Shown in pieces: positions 1-5,916 of a stretch of DNA of 10,601 nt. The position numbers were made by a program, and so were the translations under genes. Within the stretch, counting starts at the first letter, position 1. Every line of letters starts with the position of its first letter. This stretch comes from Actinomycetota bacterium (GTDB lineage: Bacteria > Actinomycetota > Acidimicrobiia > Acidimicrobiales > AC-14). The stretch lies in NCBI GenBank assembly GCA_020200615.1, contig JAIVIH010000001.1, forward strand, positions 1-10,601. Reading direction: 5' to 3'. The notes beneath the pieces were generated by a model. That model was not told the origin of the DNA and ran no database searches. It saw only the letters and a list, made by a program, of their open reading frames with translations.

Positions 1-852
1 CCCTTCGTCTACCTGCCCGCCTACGGGGGCCTGCTGGCCGGGATCATCGGGGGGCGGAAGGCGCTGACCGCGCTGGCCGCGTCGGTGGCGGTGGCCCACG
101 TGGCGTGGACCGCACCGGAGCTGCGAGGGCGCCGTCGCCCGCCGTCGTCCGGAGTCTCCAACCGCCCCCGCCTCCGGGTCCTGACCGCCAACCTCCGGTA
201 CGGGAACCCCGACGTCACCGCCCTCGGCACGGAGATCGCCGACTCCGGAGCGGACATCGTGCTCCTGCAGGAGCTGGTCGGAGACCACTTGACCGCGCTG
301 AAGGGGGCGGGCGCCTTCGACCGCTACTCCTTCTCGCTGGCGGACCCCCGTCGGGACTCGTTCGGGGGCGGGATCTGGAGCCGCTATCCCCTGTCCGAGG
401 GAGACATCTGGGAGGTCGACGACCACCCCACGGTGCGAGCCACGGCCGACGTGGAGGGCACGCAGGTCCGGCTCTACAACGTGCACGCCAAGGCACCGTC
501 GACCACCAGGTGGATCGGCCTGTGGAAGGCCCAGCTCCGATCGCTGGGCGATGACCTCGCCCGTGATCCGCGGCCGGCCATCATGGCCGGTGACTACAAC
601 GCCACGTTCGGTCACAAGCCGTTCCGGGATCTCCTGGCCCGCGGCCTCAGCGAGGCTCACATGGAGGCCGGGCGTGGGATGGCCGCCACCTGGCCTCAGT
701 GGCGCGGGCTGGTGCCGCCGTTCTTCCGGCTGGACCACGTGCTCGTCTCTGGTGACCTCGACGTGCTCAGCGTGCGGGAGGGGAAGGGCGAGGGCAGCGA
801 TCACCGACCGGTGATCGCCGATCTGGCCCTACGGCCGTCCGAAGACCGGTAG
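1..852 (+). CDS. Endonuclease/exonuclease/phosphatase (EEP) family protein, membrane-anchored, 5'-partial
   Basis: The reading frame is open from the first base of the window, so the gene starts upstream; 283 residues are visible. A GTG at 85 could start a shorter form, but the in-frame sequence before it is a hydrophobic Gly/Ala/Leu-rich stretch typical of the N-terminal membrane helices of this group, so I treat it as coding. EEP motifs are present in order: TANLRYGN (Asn at residue 64), LLQE with the metal-binding Glu at 91, YNVHAK, GDYN at 197-200, and the terminal SDHRP at 266-270 with the catalytic Asp-His. The family hydrolyses phosphodiester or phosphomonoester bonds using a divalent metal; the substrate here cannot be told. 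The arrangement (membrane helices, then an outward EEP domain) is like YafD-type proteins. The 3' end overlaps the convergent GH3 gene by 24 bp. Confidence 0.88.
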   Translation, partial: PFVYLPAYGGLLAGIIGGRKALTALAASVAVAHVAWTAPELRGRRRPPSSGVSNRPRLRVLTANLRYGNPDVTALGTEIADSGADIVLLQELVGDHLTALKGAGAFDRYSFSLADPRRDSFGGGIWSRYPLSEGDIWEVDDHPTVRATADVEGTQVRLYNVHAKAPSTTRWIGLWKAQLRSLGDDLARDPRPAIMAGDYNATFGHKPFRDLLARGLSEAHMEAGRGMAATWPQWRGLVPPFFRLDHVLVSGDLDVLSVREGKGEGSDHRPVIADLALRPSEDR

Positions 853-2004
853 CTCGGGCGACGTACAGCTGAGGGCAGCTGTGTCACCCCCGGCGAGGGC
901 CATCATCCGTCCGGACGCCTCGTTGAGTCGGATCTCGTCGAGCCGGTCGGTCTGGACGGCAGTGACCAGGGCATCGCGCATGCGGCGGGCCTGATTGCCG
1001 TCTGTGGCGAGGACGCCGTCGGCGCCTGCGGCCACGGCCAGCACCGCAGCCTCGTCGAAGTCCCACCGGAGGTTCACCGCCCCCATGCCCAGCGAGTCGG
1101 TGATGGCCGCGCCCCGGAAACCCATCTCTCGCAGCAGGCGGTAGGCGGCCGGTGAGACGCTCGCCGGCAGGCCGCGGTCGAGGGCGTCGTAGGCGACGTG
1201 ACCCATCATCACCACCGGCGCTCCAGCGGTGACGGCGTCGGCGAAGGGACGGAGATCCGTGCTCTCCAGGACGGCCAGGGGCTCGCTCACCGTGGGAAGG
1301 TCGAAATGGCTGTCGTCCGTGGCCCGTCCGTGGCCGGGAAAGTGCTTGATGACGGGGGTGACGCCGGCGGAGCTCAGGCCGCGGGCATAGGCGAGGCTGA
1401 AGCGGGAGGCGTCCAGCGGGTCGGCCGAGAAGGAGCGGTCGCCCACGATCCCGTCCCACGGGCCGTCGTCCAGGTCGGCCACCGGCGCCAGATTCAGGTC
1501 GACGCCTACGCCCGACAGGAAGGTGCCGAGGGACCGGGCACGGTCCTCGACCTCGGCCTCGCTCTCCTCGGCGGCCATCCGGCGGGCCGACGGCGTGTAG
1601 CCGATCAGGTCCTCGAAGGTGCGGACCCGACCCGGCTCCTCGTCCGCCGCCACCAGGAGAGGGGCGCGGGAGGTGGCTTTCAGCGTCGACACCAGCCCTT
1701 CGACCTGCAGTTCGCTCTGCACGTTGGTGTGGGTGAGGAGGACACCGCCCACGCCCACGTCGACCACCTCGGACACCAGGGGGTCGGCGGACGACGTGGT
1801 CTCCGGCAGGCCGACCATCAGCACCCGGCTGGCCCGCTCCTCCAGGCTGGCGGGAGTGCAGGGCGGCGGGGCCGGGGCGTCCCGCGAAACCAGGTCATCC
1901 GACTCCTGCGGCGGACGGGACGTCGAGGACCCGCTGGAGCAGGAGGCGGACACGACGGCCAGCACCAGGATCCCCAGTAGTGCCTTCCAGGCCCCCATCC
2001 TCAC
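829..2004 (-). CDS. Glycoside hydrolase family 3 lipoprotein, probable beta-N-acetylhexosaminidase (NagZ-like)
   Basis: A 391-residue protein. Residues 1-21 form a signal peptide ending in VVSASC, an imperfect lipobox with Cys22 as the likely lipidated residue, so it is probably anchored on the outer face of the membrane. The GH3 N-terminal barrel shows the NagZ signature: DEEPGRV at 121-127, KHFPGHG at 220-226, the acid/base loop D231-S232-H233 followed by LP, and ITDSLGM with the nucleophile Asp303. The length fits a single-domain NagZ-type enzyme, which removes terminal beta-GlcNAc (for example from muropeptides). Cys49 and Cys380, near the two ends of the mature protein, could form a disulfide. 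GTG at 2004 is preferred over ATG at 1998 because an AAGGAAA Shine-Dalgarno-like stretch lies about 10-12 nt upstream. It diverges from the amino-sugar-kinase-like gene, suggesting linked function. Confidence 0.9.
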   Translation of the reverse strand: MRMGAWKALLGILVLAVVSASCSSGSSTSRPPQESDDLVSRDAPAPPPCTPASLEERASRVLMVGLPETTSSADPLVSEVVDVGVGGVLLTHTNVQSELQVEGLVSTLKATSRAPLLVAADEEPGRVRTFEDLIGYTPSARRMAAEESEAEVEDRARSLGTFLSGVGVDLNLAPVADLDDGPWDGIVGDRSFSADPLDASRFSLAYARGLSSAGVTPVIKHFPGHGRATDDSHFDLPTVSEPLAVLESTDLRPFADAVTAGAPVVMMGHVAYDALDRGLPASVSPAAYRLLREMGFRGAAITDSLGMGAVNLRWDFDEAAVLAVAAGADGVLATDGNQARRMRDALVTAVQTDRLDEIRLNEASGRMMALAGGDTAALSCTSPELPVFGRP

Positions 2005-2022
2005 TACGGGGACTTTCCTTTT

Positions 2023-2032
2023 CCGGCGCCGG
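2023..2032. promoter_or_regulatory. 10-bp perfect palindrome in the short divergent intergenic region
   Basis: CCGGCGCCGG is self-complementary and sits between the divergent starts of the GH3 and kinase genes. The gap is only 30 bp (48 bp if the kinase starts at 2053), so it must carry control for both. I see no convincing -10 box on either strand here. An operator role is a guess, because palindromes of C and G are frequent by chance at this base composition. Confidence 0.2.
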
Positions 2033-2034
2033 GC

Positions 2035-3144
2035 GTGTCAAGGCGCGAGTCTGTGGGGGTGGACCAGGCGGCGGTGGCGGCGGTGGCCGACCGGTTTTGC
2101 GCGGGGCCGGTCGGCGGAGTGGAACGTCAGCCCGGCGGGCACATCCACCAGACCTGGGTGGTGACGACCCGCTACGGCAATTTCGTGCTGCAGCGGCTCA
2201 ACGACCAGGTCTTCCCCAATTGCGCGCAGGTCATGGAAAACCTGGTGCGAGTGGTCGTGCACCTCGAGCGCCGGATCACCAAGACCCGTCTCCCCGAGCC
2301 CGAGCGCCGGGTCCTCCGGCCCATACGGTCTGGCGGCGGGTCGGTCCTCGTCTATGACGACCACGGCCCGTGGCGGGCCTTCCGCCACGTCGACCGGGTC
2401 CGCAGCCATGACGTCGTCACCTGCCCCGAGGCTGCCTTCCAGGTGGGCCGGGGCCTGGGGCGCTTCTTCGACGACGTGCAGGATCTTCCCGGAGCGCGGC
2501 TTCGTGAGCCGATTCCCGGGTTCAAGGACTTCGCTCGCCGCCGGCACGACTTCGAGCTGGTCGTCGAAGCCGACCCTGCCGAGCGGGCCAAGGGCTGCAA
2601 GCGGGAGATCGATGGCGTGCGGCGCTATCACCCCCTCGTCGACGACCTGGTCGGAGCGAAGGCCGCGGGCCGGCTGCGGGAGCGGGTGGTCCACAACGAC
2701 GCCAAGGCGGCCAACGTGCTCCTCGACCAGACAACGGGCGAGGCCATGTGCGTCGTCGACCTCGACACGGTCGGCCCCGGCACTGTCTTGTACGACGTCG
2801 GCGATCTGCTGCGCTCGGCCACCGTCGCCTTCGGCACGAACGGCGATTCGGGGGCGCCGGTGGTCCGGGCCGACCTGCTGGAGGCCGCCCTGCGCGGCTA
2901 TCTACGGGAGGCGGGCCTGCTGCTGACGGCCGACGAGCTGGCCCTCCTCCCTCTGGCCGGCCCGTTGATGGCCTACGAGAGCGCCCTCCGGTTCCTGACC
3001 GACCACCTGGTGGGCGACATGTACTTCCGGGTCCGCCGGCCGGGCGACAACCTCGAGCGGGCTCGGGCCCAGCTGTGGGTGCTGGACGGTCTCCTCCAGG
3101 CGTCCGGTCGCGTGGCCGAGGTGGTGCGGCAGGCGGCGAAGTGA
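2035..3144 (+). CDS. APH-family sugar kinase, N-acetylhexosamine 1-kinase (NahK)-like
   Basis: A 369-residue protein of the aminoglycoside phosphotransferase (APH) fold. The N-lobe has GGHIHQTWVV (34-43) and YGNFVLQRLN (47-56), followed by an MEN motif (67-69); these resemble the GHINDT...LQR.N...MEN pattern of NahK-type kinases. The catalytic loop is VVHNDAKAANVLLD, with Asp222 as catalytic base and Asn227; metal-binding VDLDTVGPG follows with Asp242 and Asp244, then LYDVGDLLR. NahK enzymes phosphorylate GlcNAc or GalNAc at C1, and the APH-fold AmgK does this for MurNAc/GlcNAc in wall recycling. The substrate here is inferred from these motifs and from the divergent GH3 hexosaminidase. Start choice is open: GTG 2035 gives the longest form, but GTG 2053 has CAAGG nine bases upstream and may be the true start. 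Confidence 0.82.
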   Translation: MSRRESVGVDQAAVAAVADRFCAGPVGGVERQPGGHIHQTWVVTTRYGNFVLQRLNDQVFPNCAQVMENLVRVVVHLERRITKTRLPEPERRVLRPIRSGGGSVLVYDDHGPWRAFRHVDRVRSHDVVTCPEAAFQVGRGLGRFFDDVQDLPGARLREPIPGFKDFARRRHDFELVVEADPAERAKGCKREIDGVRRYHPLVDDLVGAKAAGRLRERVVHNDAKAANVLLDQTTGEAMCVVDLDTVGPGTVLYDVGDLLRSATVAFGTNGDSGAPVVRADLLEAALRGYLREAGLLLTADELALLPLAGPLMAYESALRFLTDHLVGDMYFRVRRPGDNLERARAQLWVLDGLLQASGRVAEVVRQAAK

Positions 3145-3163
3145 GCGACTGCGGCGGCCGAGC

Positions 3164-3451
3164 TCAGGACTCGGGGTTGTCGGGCAGCCCTTCGTTGAAG
3201 ACGCGGTACGTCTCGTAGATGTCCTTGCACGCGGCGCACAGCGGCAGGCGGGACGGGTCCCGCTGGGGGATGAACACGACCCCGCACAGCGCCTCGAGGG
3301 GGGTGCCGTAGACCCGGGCCTCCATGACCCTGGCCGCCGCGTCTCCCTCGGACTTGACGATGTGGGCGGAGTCGGGCTCGCCGGTCAGCGGCTCGTCATC
3401 GGTCCGGGTGATGACGACCTCGCCCACTCCGGGGCTGAGAGGTGCGGTCAC
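3164..3451 (-). CDS. DUF3039 family protein
   Basis: A small soluble protein of 95 residues. The pattern SAHIV (28-32), a VYGTPLEALCG segment, IPQRDPSRLPLC and CAACKDIYE matches the actinobacterial DUF3039 family as I remember it: an Ala-His motif, then TP..ALCG, then P.RDP....P.C..C+.IYE. His30, Cys56, Cys72 and Cys75 could bind zinc, although this is inference. The family has no established function. I chose GTG 3451 over the longer TTG 3460 because a -10-like TACGAT (3460-3465) lies 8 nt upstream and overlaps the TTG, which fits a leaderless message; no Shine-Dalgarno sequence precedes either codon. It lies 28 bp downstream of the channel-like gene on the same strand, so read-through is also possible. 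It converges on the kinase gene with 19 bp between the stop codons. Confidence 0.82.
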   Translation of the reverse strand: MTAPLSPGVGEVVITRTDDEPLTGEPDSAHIVKSEGDAAARVMEARVYGTPLEALCGVVFIPQRDPSRLPLCAACKDIYETYRVFNEGLPDNPES

Positions 3452-3459
3452 GGCTGGCA

Positions 3460-3465
3460 ATCGTA
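3460..3465 (-). promoter_or_regulatory. Candidate -10 box for leaderless DUF3039 mRNA
   Basis: On the minus strand TACGAT (TANNNT) ends 8 nt before GTG 3451. I see no good -35 match at 16-18 bp. The evidence is weak and rests on spacing alone. Confidence 0.25.
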
Positions 3466-3479
3466 CGCGGGGACGGCCC

Positions 3480-4544
3480 TCACTGGCGACGGCTTTGGTC
3501 CCGCCGCAGCACGCGCACCCGGAAGAACGCCGAGCGGTCGGATGACCAGGGTGCGTAGGGCGCCATCACCAGTCCCGCCAGCGTGACCAGGACCGCGTCG
3601 TAGTTCACCCGCCACCCGACGAAGTCCCGCCACGCCTGATCGCGGTCGGGCACGACGGGGACATCGGCCGCCGCCATCCGGTCGAAGGCCTCCTCGAACT
3701 CGTCCCGGGCGACGGTGATGGGCCCTGAAGGATCGGGATCGGCCTCGTAGGGGATCCCGAAGAAGTCGGCGATGCGGCGGAGAGCCAGGTAGCCGGCCCG
3801 CACACACAGCTCGGCCCGGGGTCTCCGCTCCGGGGAACAGGACGCGATCAGGGCGGCGCAATCCAGCACCGCTCCTGACGCCGTCACCCAGGAGTGGTCG
3901 GGCTGAGGCGAGCGGAAGAACACCAGCGCAGGAAGTGACGTGTGGGTCTCCTCCAGCTCCACGAACCAGCTCTCCCAGTCGGTGAAGACCTCGTCCAGCT
4001 CGTCCAACCAGTCGATCCGGGAGAACCGCTCGAGCATCTCCACACCCGACGGAGGTGAACCCGCTCGAACCTCGAGCAACGTGACCATGGCCTCGCGCCG
4101 GGAGAACGCGGCGTACACGCTCGGCAGGTAGGTGATGAGGAGGGCGGCGAGGGTCAGTCCGAGGGCGGCCTCGCTGAAGGCCAGTGCCACCTTGGGCAGG
4201 TCGTCGGGTCGGACGAAACCGAGGGTGAACAGCGACGATCCGCTGAGGGTGAAGGCCTCCCGCACGGGCTGGGCGCCGAGGGCCCAGAACATGGCTCCGT
4301 AGCCGCCGAGGACGATCACCAGCCACGCCAGGGCCAGGGTGAGCAGGCTCAACGGCCCGTAGAGGGCCATGACCCGGTCGCGGTCCTCGTAGCCGGCAGT
4401 TCCGCGCAACCGCAGCCGGAAGACCTTCCGCACGTTGACGAAGATGAACGAGGAGAGCCTGGCCGGGATCCCCCGGGGGAGCACGACGGTGCGCACGGCC
4501 GAGCCCACGGTGGCGGCCACCATGACCAGGCCCACGGCGAACAC
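3480..4544 (-). CDS. Membrane protein with ion-channel-like pore region and non-canonical filter (TLGF)
   Basis: A 354-residue protein. Hydrophobic segments lie at about 1-22, 61-90 and 117-147. Between the last two is a pore-loop-like stretch, AFTLSGSSLFTLGF at 97-110, followed by PDDLPK and then a helix starting FSEAALGL. This layout (helix, re-entrant loop with S..TLGF, helix with E...G) is that of two-TM potassium channels, in which the filter is TVGYG. Here TLGF replaces it, so potassium selectivity cannot be assumed. The remaining roughly 200 residues are acidic, Trp-rich and predicted cytoplasmic (AFSRREAMVTLLEVRAG, then WLDELDEVFTDWESWFVELEE); I recognise no named domain. GTG 4544 is the most upstream in-frame start I could find in the bases I translated by hand; GTG 4535 and a later ATG are alternatives. 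DUF3039 lies downstream on the same strand. Confidence 0.68.
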   Translation of the reverse strand: MFAVGLVMVAATVGSAVRTVVLPRGIPARLSSFIFVNVRKVFRLRLRGTAGYEDRDRVMALYGPLSLLTLALAWLVIVLGGYGAMFWALGAQPVREAFTLSGSSLFTLGFVRPDDLPKVALAFSEAALGLTLAALLITYLPSVYAAFSRREAMVTLLEVRAGSPPSGVEMLERFSRIDWLDELDEVFTDWESWFVELEETHTSLPALVFFRSPQPDHSWVTASGAVLDCAALIASCSPERRPRAELCVRAGYLALRRIADFFGIPYEADPDPSGPITVARDEFEEAFDRMAAADVPVVPDRDQAWRDFVGWRVNYDAVLVTLAGLVMAPYAPWSSDRSAFFRVRVLRRDQSRRQ

Positions 4545-4581
4545 AGCAGGTGGAGTCCGACTTCCATGGGGGCGCAGGTTA

Positions 4582-4597
4582 TGTGTCGGAGGTCACT
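4582..4597. promoter_or_regulatory. Degenerate CRP-like site
   Basis: TGTGT-N6-TCACT matches the CRP/GlxR consensus TGTGA-N6-TCACA at eight of ten positions. It lies in the divergent region, about 45 bp upstream of the channel gene start and about 110 bp from the perfect site at 4693-4708. On its own this is weak; the nearby perfect site makes it worth recording. Confidence 0.3.
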
Positions 4598-4680
4598 TCC
4601 TCGGTTCTCCTTTTCCCAGTCGTGCGGGTCTGTTCACACGGCGGCTCCGTAACTACAACCCTGTTGTCACTCAGGGCCTG

Positions 4681-4686
4681 TAAGGT
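4681..4686 (+). promoter_or_regulatory. Candidate -10 box or Shine-Dalgarno for the HAD gene
   Basis: TAAGGT can be read in two ways. As a -10 box (TANNNT) it ends 7 nt before GTG 4694, the spacing expected of a leaderless transcript starting at the G. As a ribosome site, its AAGG (4682-4685) lies 8 nt upstream of the same GTG. Either reading supports the GTG 4694 start. A TTGTCA at 4664-4669 is only 11 bp upstream, too close to be a normal -35 partner. Confidence 0.4.
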
Positions 4687-4690
4687 ACTA

Positions 4691-4710
4691 CTTGTGAATA
4701 CGTTCACAAG
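4691..4710. promoter_or_regulatory. Perfect CRP/GlxR-type operator over the HAD start codon
   Basis: The sequence is CTTGTGAA, a TACG spacer, then TTCACAAG: two perfectly complementary 8-base arms. The core is TGTGA (4693-4697), six bases, TCACA (4704-4708), exactly the consensus bound by CRP-family regulators, including actinobacterial GlxR and Rv3676-type CRP. It covers the GTG start codon at 4694. At this position a bound regulator would be expected to block initiation or elongation at the HAD-thiolase cluster rather than activate it. Binding and effect are inferred from sequence only. Confidence 0.7.
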
Positions 4711-5884
4711 CTCCGAACCAGAACTCCGGGCCGCCGCCTTCTTCGGCCTGGACAACACACTTATCCCGGGGTCCAGCCTCTACCTCCTGGCCCAAGGGCT
4801 GCATCAGCGCGACTTCTACGACAAGCTCGAGATCCTGCGCTTTGCCTGGCAGCAGTGGTTGGTGCGCCGGGGGTCGGAGCCCTGTCCCCGCTTGGCCAGC
4901 TCCACGGAAGCGGCCCTCGAGTTCGTGTCCGGACGGGACGGCCCGGCGGTCCGCGCCCTCGCCGCGGAGATCACGGCCGAGCGGATCGTGCCCCAGGTCT
5001 ACGGGGACATGGCTGCCGTCATCGAAGGCCACCGGGCCCAGGGGGTGCTGACCTTCGTGACCACCGCCGCCCCCACCGAAGTGGCCGAAGTGGTGGCTCA
5101 GGGCCTGGGGATGACCGGAGCCCTCGGTACTCGGGCCGAGATCGACGACGCCAACCGCTACAGCGGTCGCCTGTCCGGCGCGGTCCTGCACGGCTCGGCC
5201 AAGGCCGACGCCGTGGAGGCCCACGCCCGGGAAGCTGGCATCGACCTGGGCGCGTCGGTCGCCTACTCCGACTCCATCCACGATTTGCCCCTGCTCGAGC
5301 TGGTGGGCCGGGCCGAGGTCGTCAACCCCGACCGCCGGCTGCGGCGAGTCGCGGCTGAGCGGGGGTGGGAGGTGCGGCGGGTGCGGCCTTCGTCGGCTGG
5401 TACGCCGTTCCCGAGTGCGACCCCGCACGTGGCCCGTCGCCTGGCCGACCTGGGCCTGGAAGCGGCCCTGCGCCCTCACACCGAGAAGCGTCCGGCCACC
5501 CGCACCCACCAGTTCGTGGTGGAGGACCCGGACGCGCTCGTGGCCGAGTTGGAGGCCAGCGGCCGGTTCCGGCGCGACACGCGCCTCGGCTCCCTGTTCC
5601 ACCCGGGCCAGGTCTCCCTCCGGGAGGTCTCCCCCACCCACAGCCTGCACATCACCGTGTCCGAGGGGAACCGGGTGTCTGCGCACCTCGACCGGTACTC
5701 GCCCCTGGCCCCGACCCAGCCGGAGCACCGGGCGCGTTACTCGCTGCCCCGCGTCGCCGCCCACAACCTGGCCGGCATGGTGGGGGACATCGGCCGCCTC
5801 GTGCCCAGGAGGCGGCGGAAGAAGGCGTGCGCCTGCCCGCCTGAGACAAGGCCGGCCGGCGGGCAGGACTCCGAGCAGGACTGA
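4694..5884 (+). CDS. HAD-IB phosphatase-like protein with uncharacterised C-terminal domain; nucleophile Asp replaced by Gly
   Basis: A 396-residue protein in two parts. Residues 13-230 are a HAD-superfamily (SerB-like, HAD-IB) fold: motif I AFFGLDNTLIPGSS (15-28), motif II FVTTAAP (121-127), motif III Lys170, and motif IV AYSDSIHDLPLLE (190-202) with Asp193 and Asp197, followed by VNPDRRL. In active family members motif I reads DxDxT; here the first, nucleophilic Asp is Gly18 (codon GGC) while Asp20 is kept. Residues about 265-370 form a second region I do not recognise, with RRDTRLGSLFHPGQVS (293-308) and RYSLPRVAAHNLAG (348-361), ending in a basic Arg/Lys run and a Cys-rich, acidic tail. 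The frame stays open further upstream to 4550, but GTG 4694 is chosen because AAGG lies 8 nt before it and the fold begins just after. The thiolase gene follows after 32 bp, probably in the same operon. Confidence 0.85.
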   Translation: MNTFTSSEPELRAAAFFGLDNTLIPGSSLYLLAQGLHQRDFYDKLEILRFAWQQWLVRRGSEPCPRLASSTEAALEFVSGRDGPAVRALAAEITAERIVPQVYGDMAAVIEGHRAQGVLTFVTTAAPTEVAEVVAQGLGMTGALGTRAEIDDANRYSGRLSGAVLHGSAKADAVEAHAREAGIDLGASVAYSDSIHDLPLLELVGRAEVVNPDRRLRRVAAERGWEVRRVRPSSAGTPFPSATPHVARRLADLGLEAALRPHTEKRPATRTHQFVVEDPDALVAELEASGRFRRDTRLGSLFHPGQVSLREVSPTHSLHITVSEGNRVSAHLDRYSPLAPTQPEHRARYSLPRVAAHNLAGMVGDIGRLVPRRRRKKACACPPETRPAGGQDSEQD

Positions 5885-5916
5885 ACGGAGCGGCATGGCA
5901 AGCTTTGCCGGAGCTC

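Noticed and set aside
1198..1980. 260-codon plus-strand frame opposite the GH3 gene
   Set aside because: It is His/Gly/Arg-rich with no domain, while the minus strand has complete GH3 motifs.
3448..4326. 292-codon minus-strand frame overlapping the channel-like gene in another frame
   Set aside because: Its composition is Arg/Pro/Gly-rich with no membrane pattern; the chosen frame shows ordered hydrophobic segments and a pore-like loop.
4664..4669. TTGTCA as a -35 box for the HAD gene
   Set aside because: It lies only 11 bp from the best -10 candidate, and no TANNNT lies at 16-18 bp.
4550..4693. Upstream in-frame extension of the HAD protein to 4550
   Set aside because: The added residues resemble no HAD N-terminus, and the segment contains the divergent regulatory region. 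GTG 4694 has a well-spaced AAGG.
4688..5896. Long open frame of about 400 codons on the minus strand opposite the HAD gene
   Set aside because: Its translation is rich in Gly, His and Arg with no recognisable domain, and the plus strand carries a clear HAD fold with a Shine-Dalgarno. Such frames are common opposite GC-rich genes.
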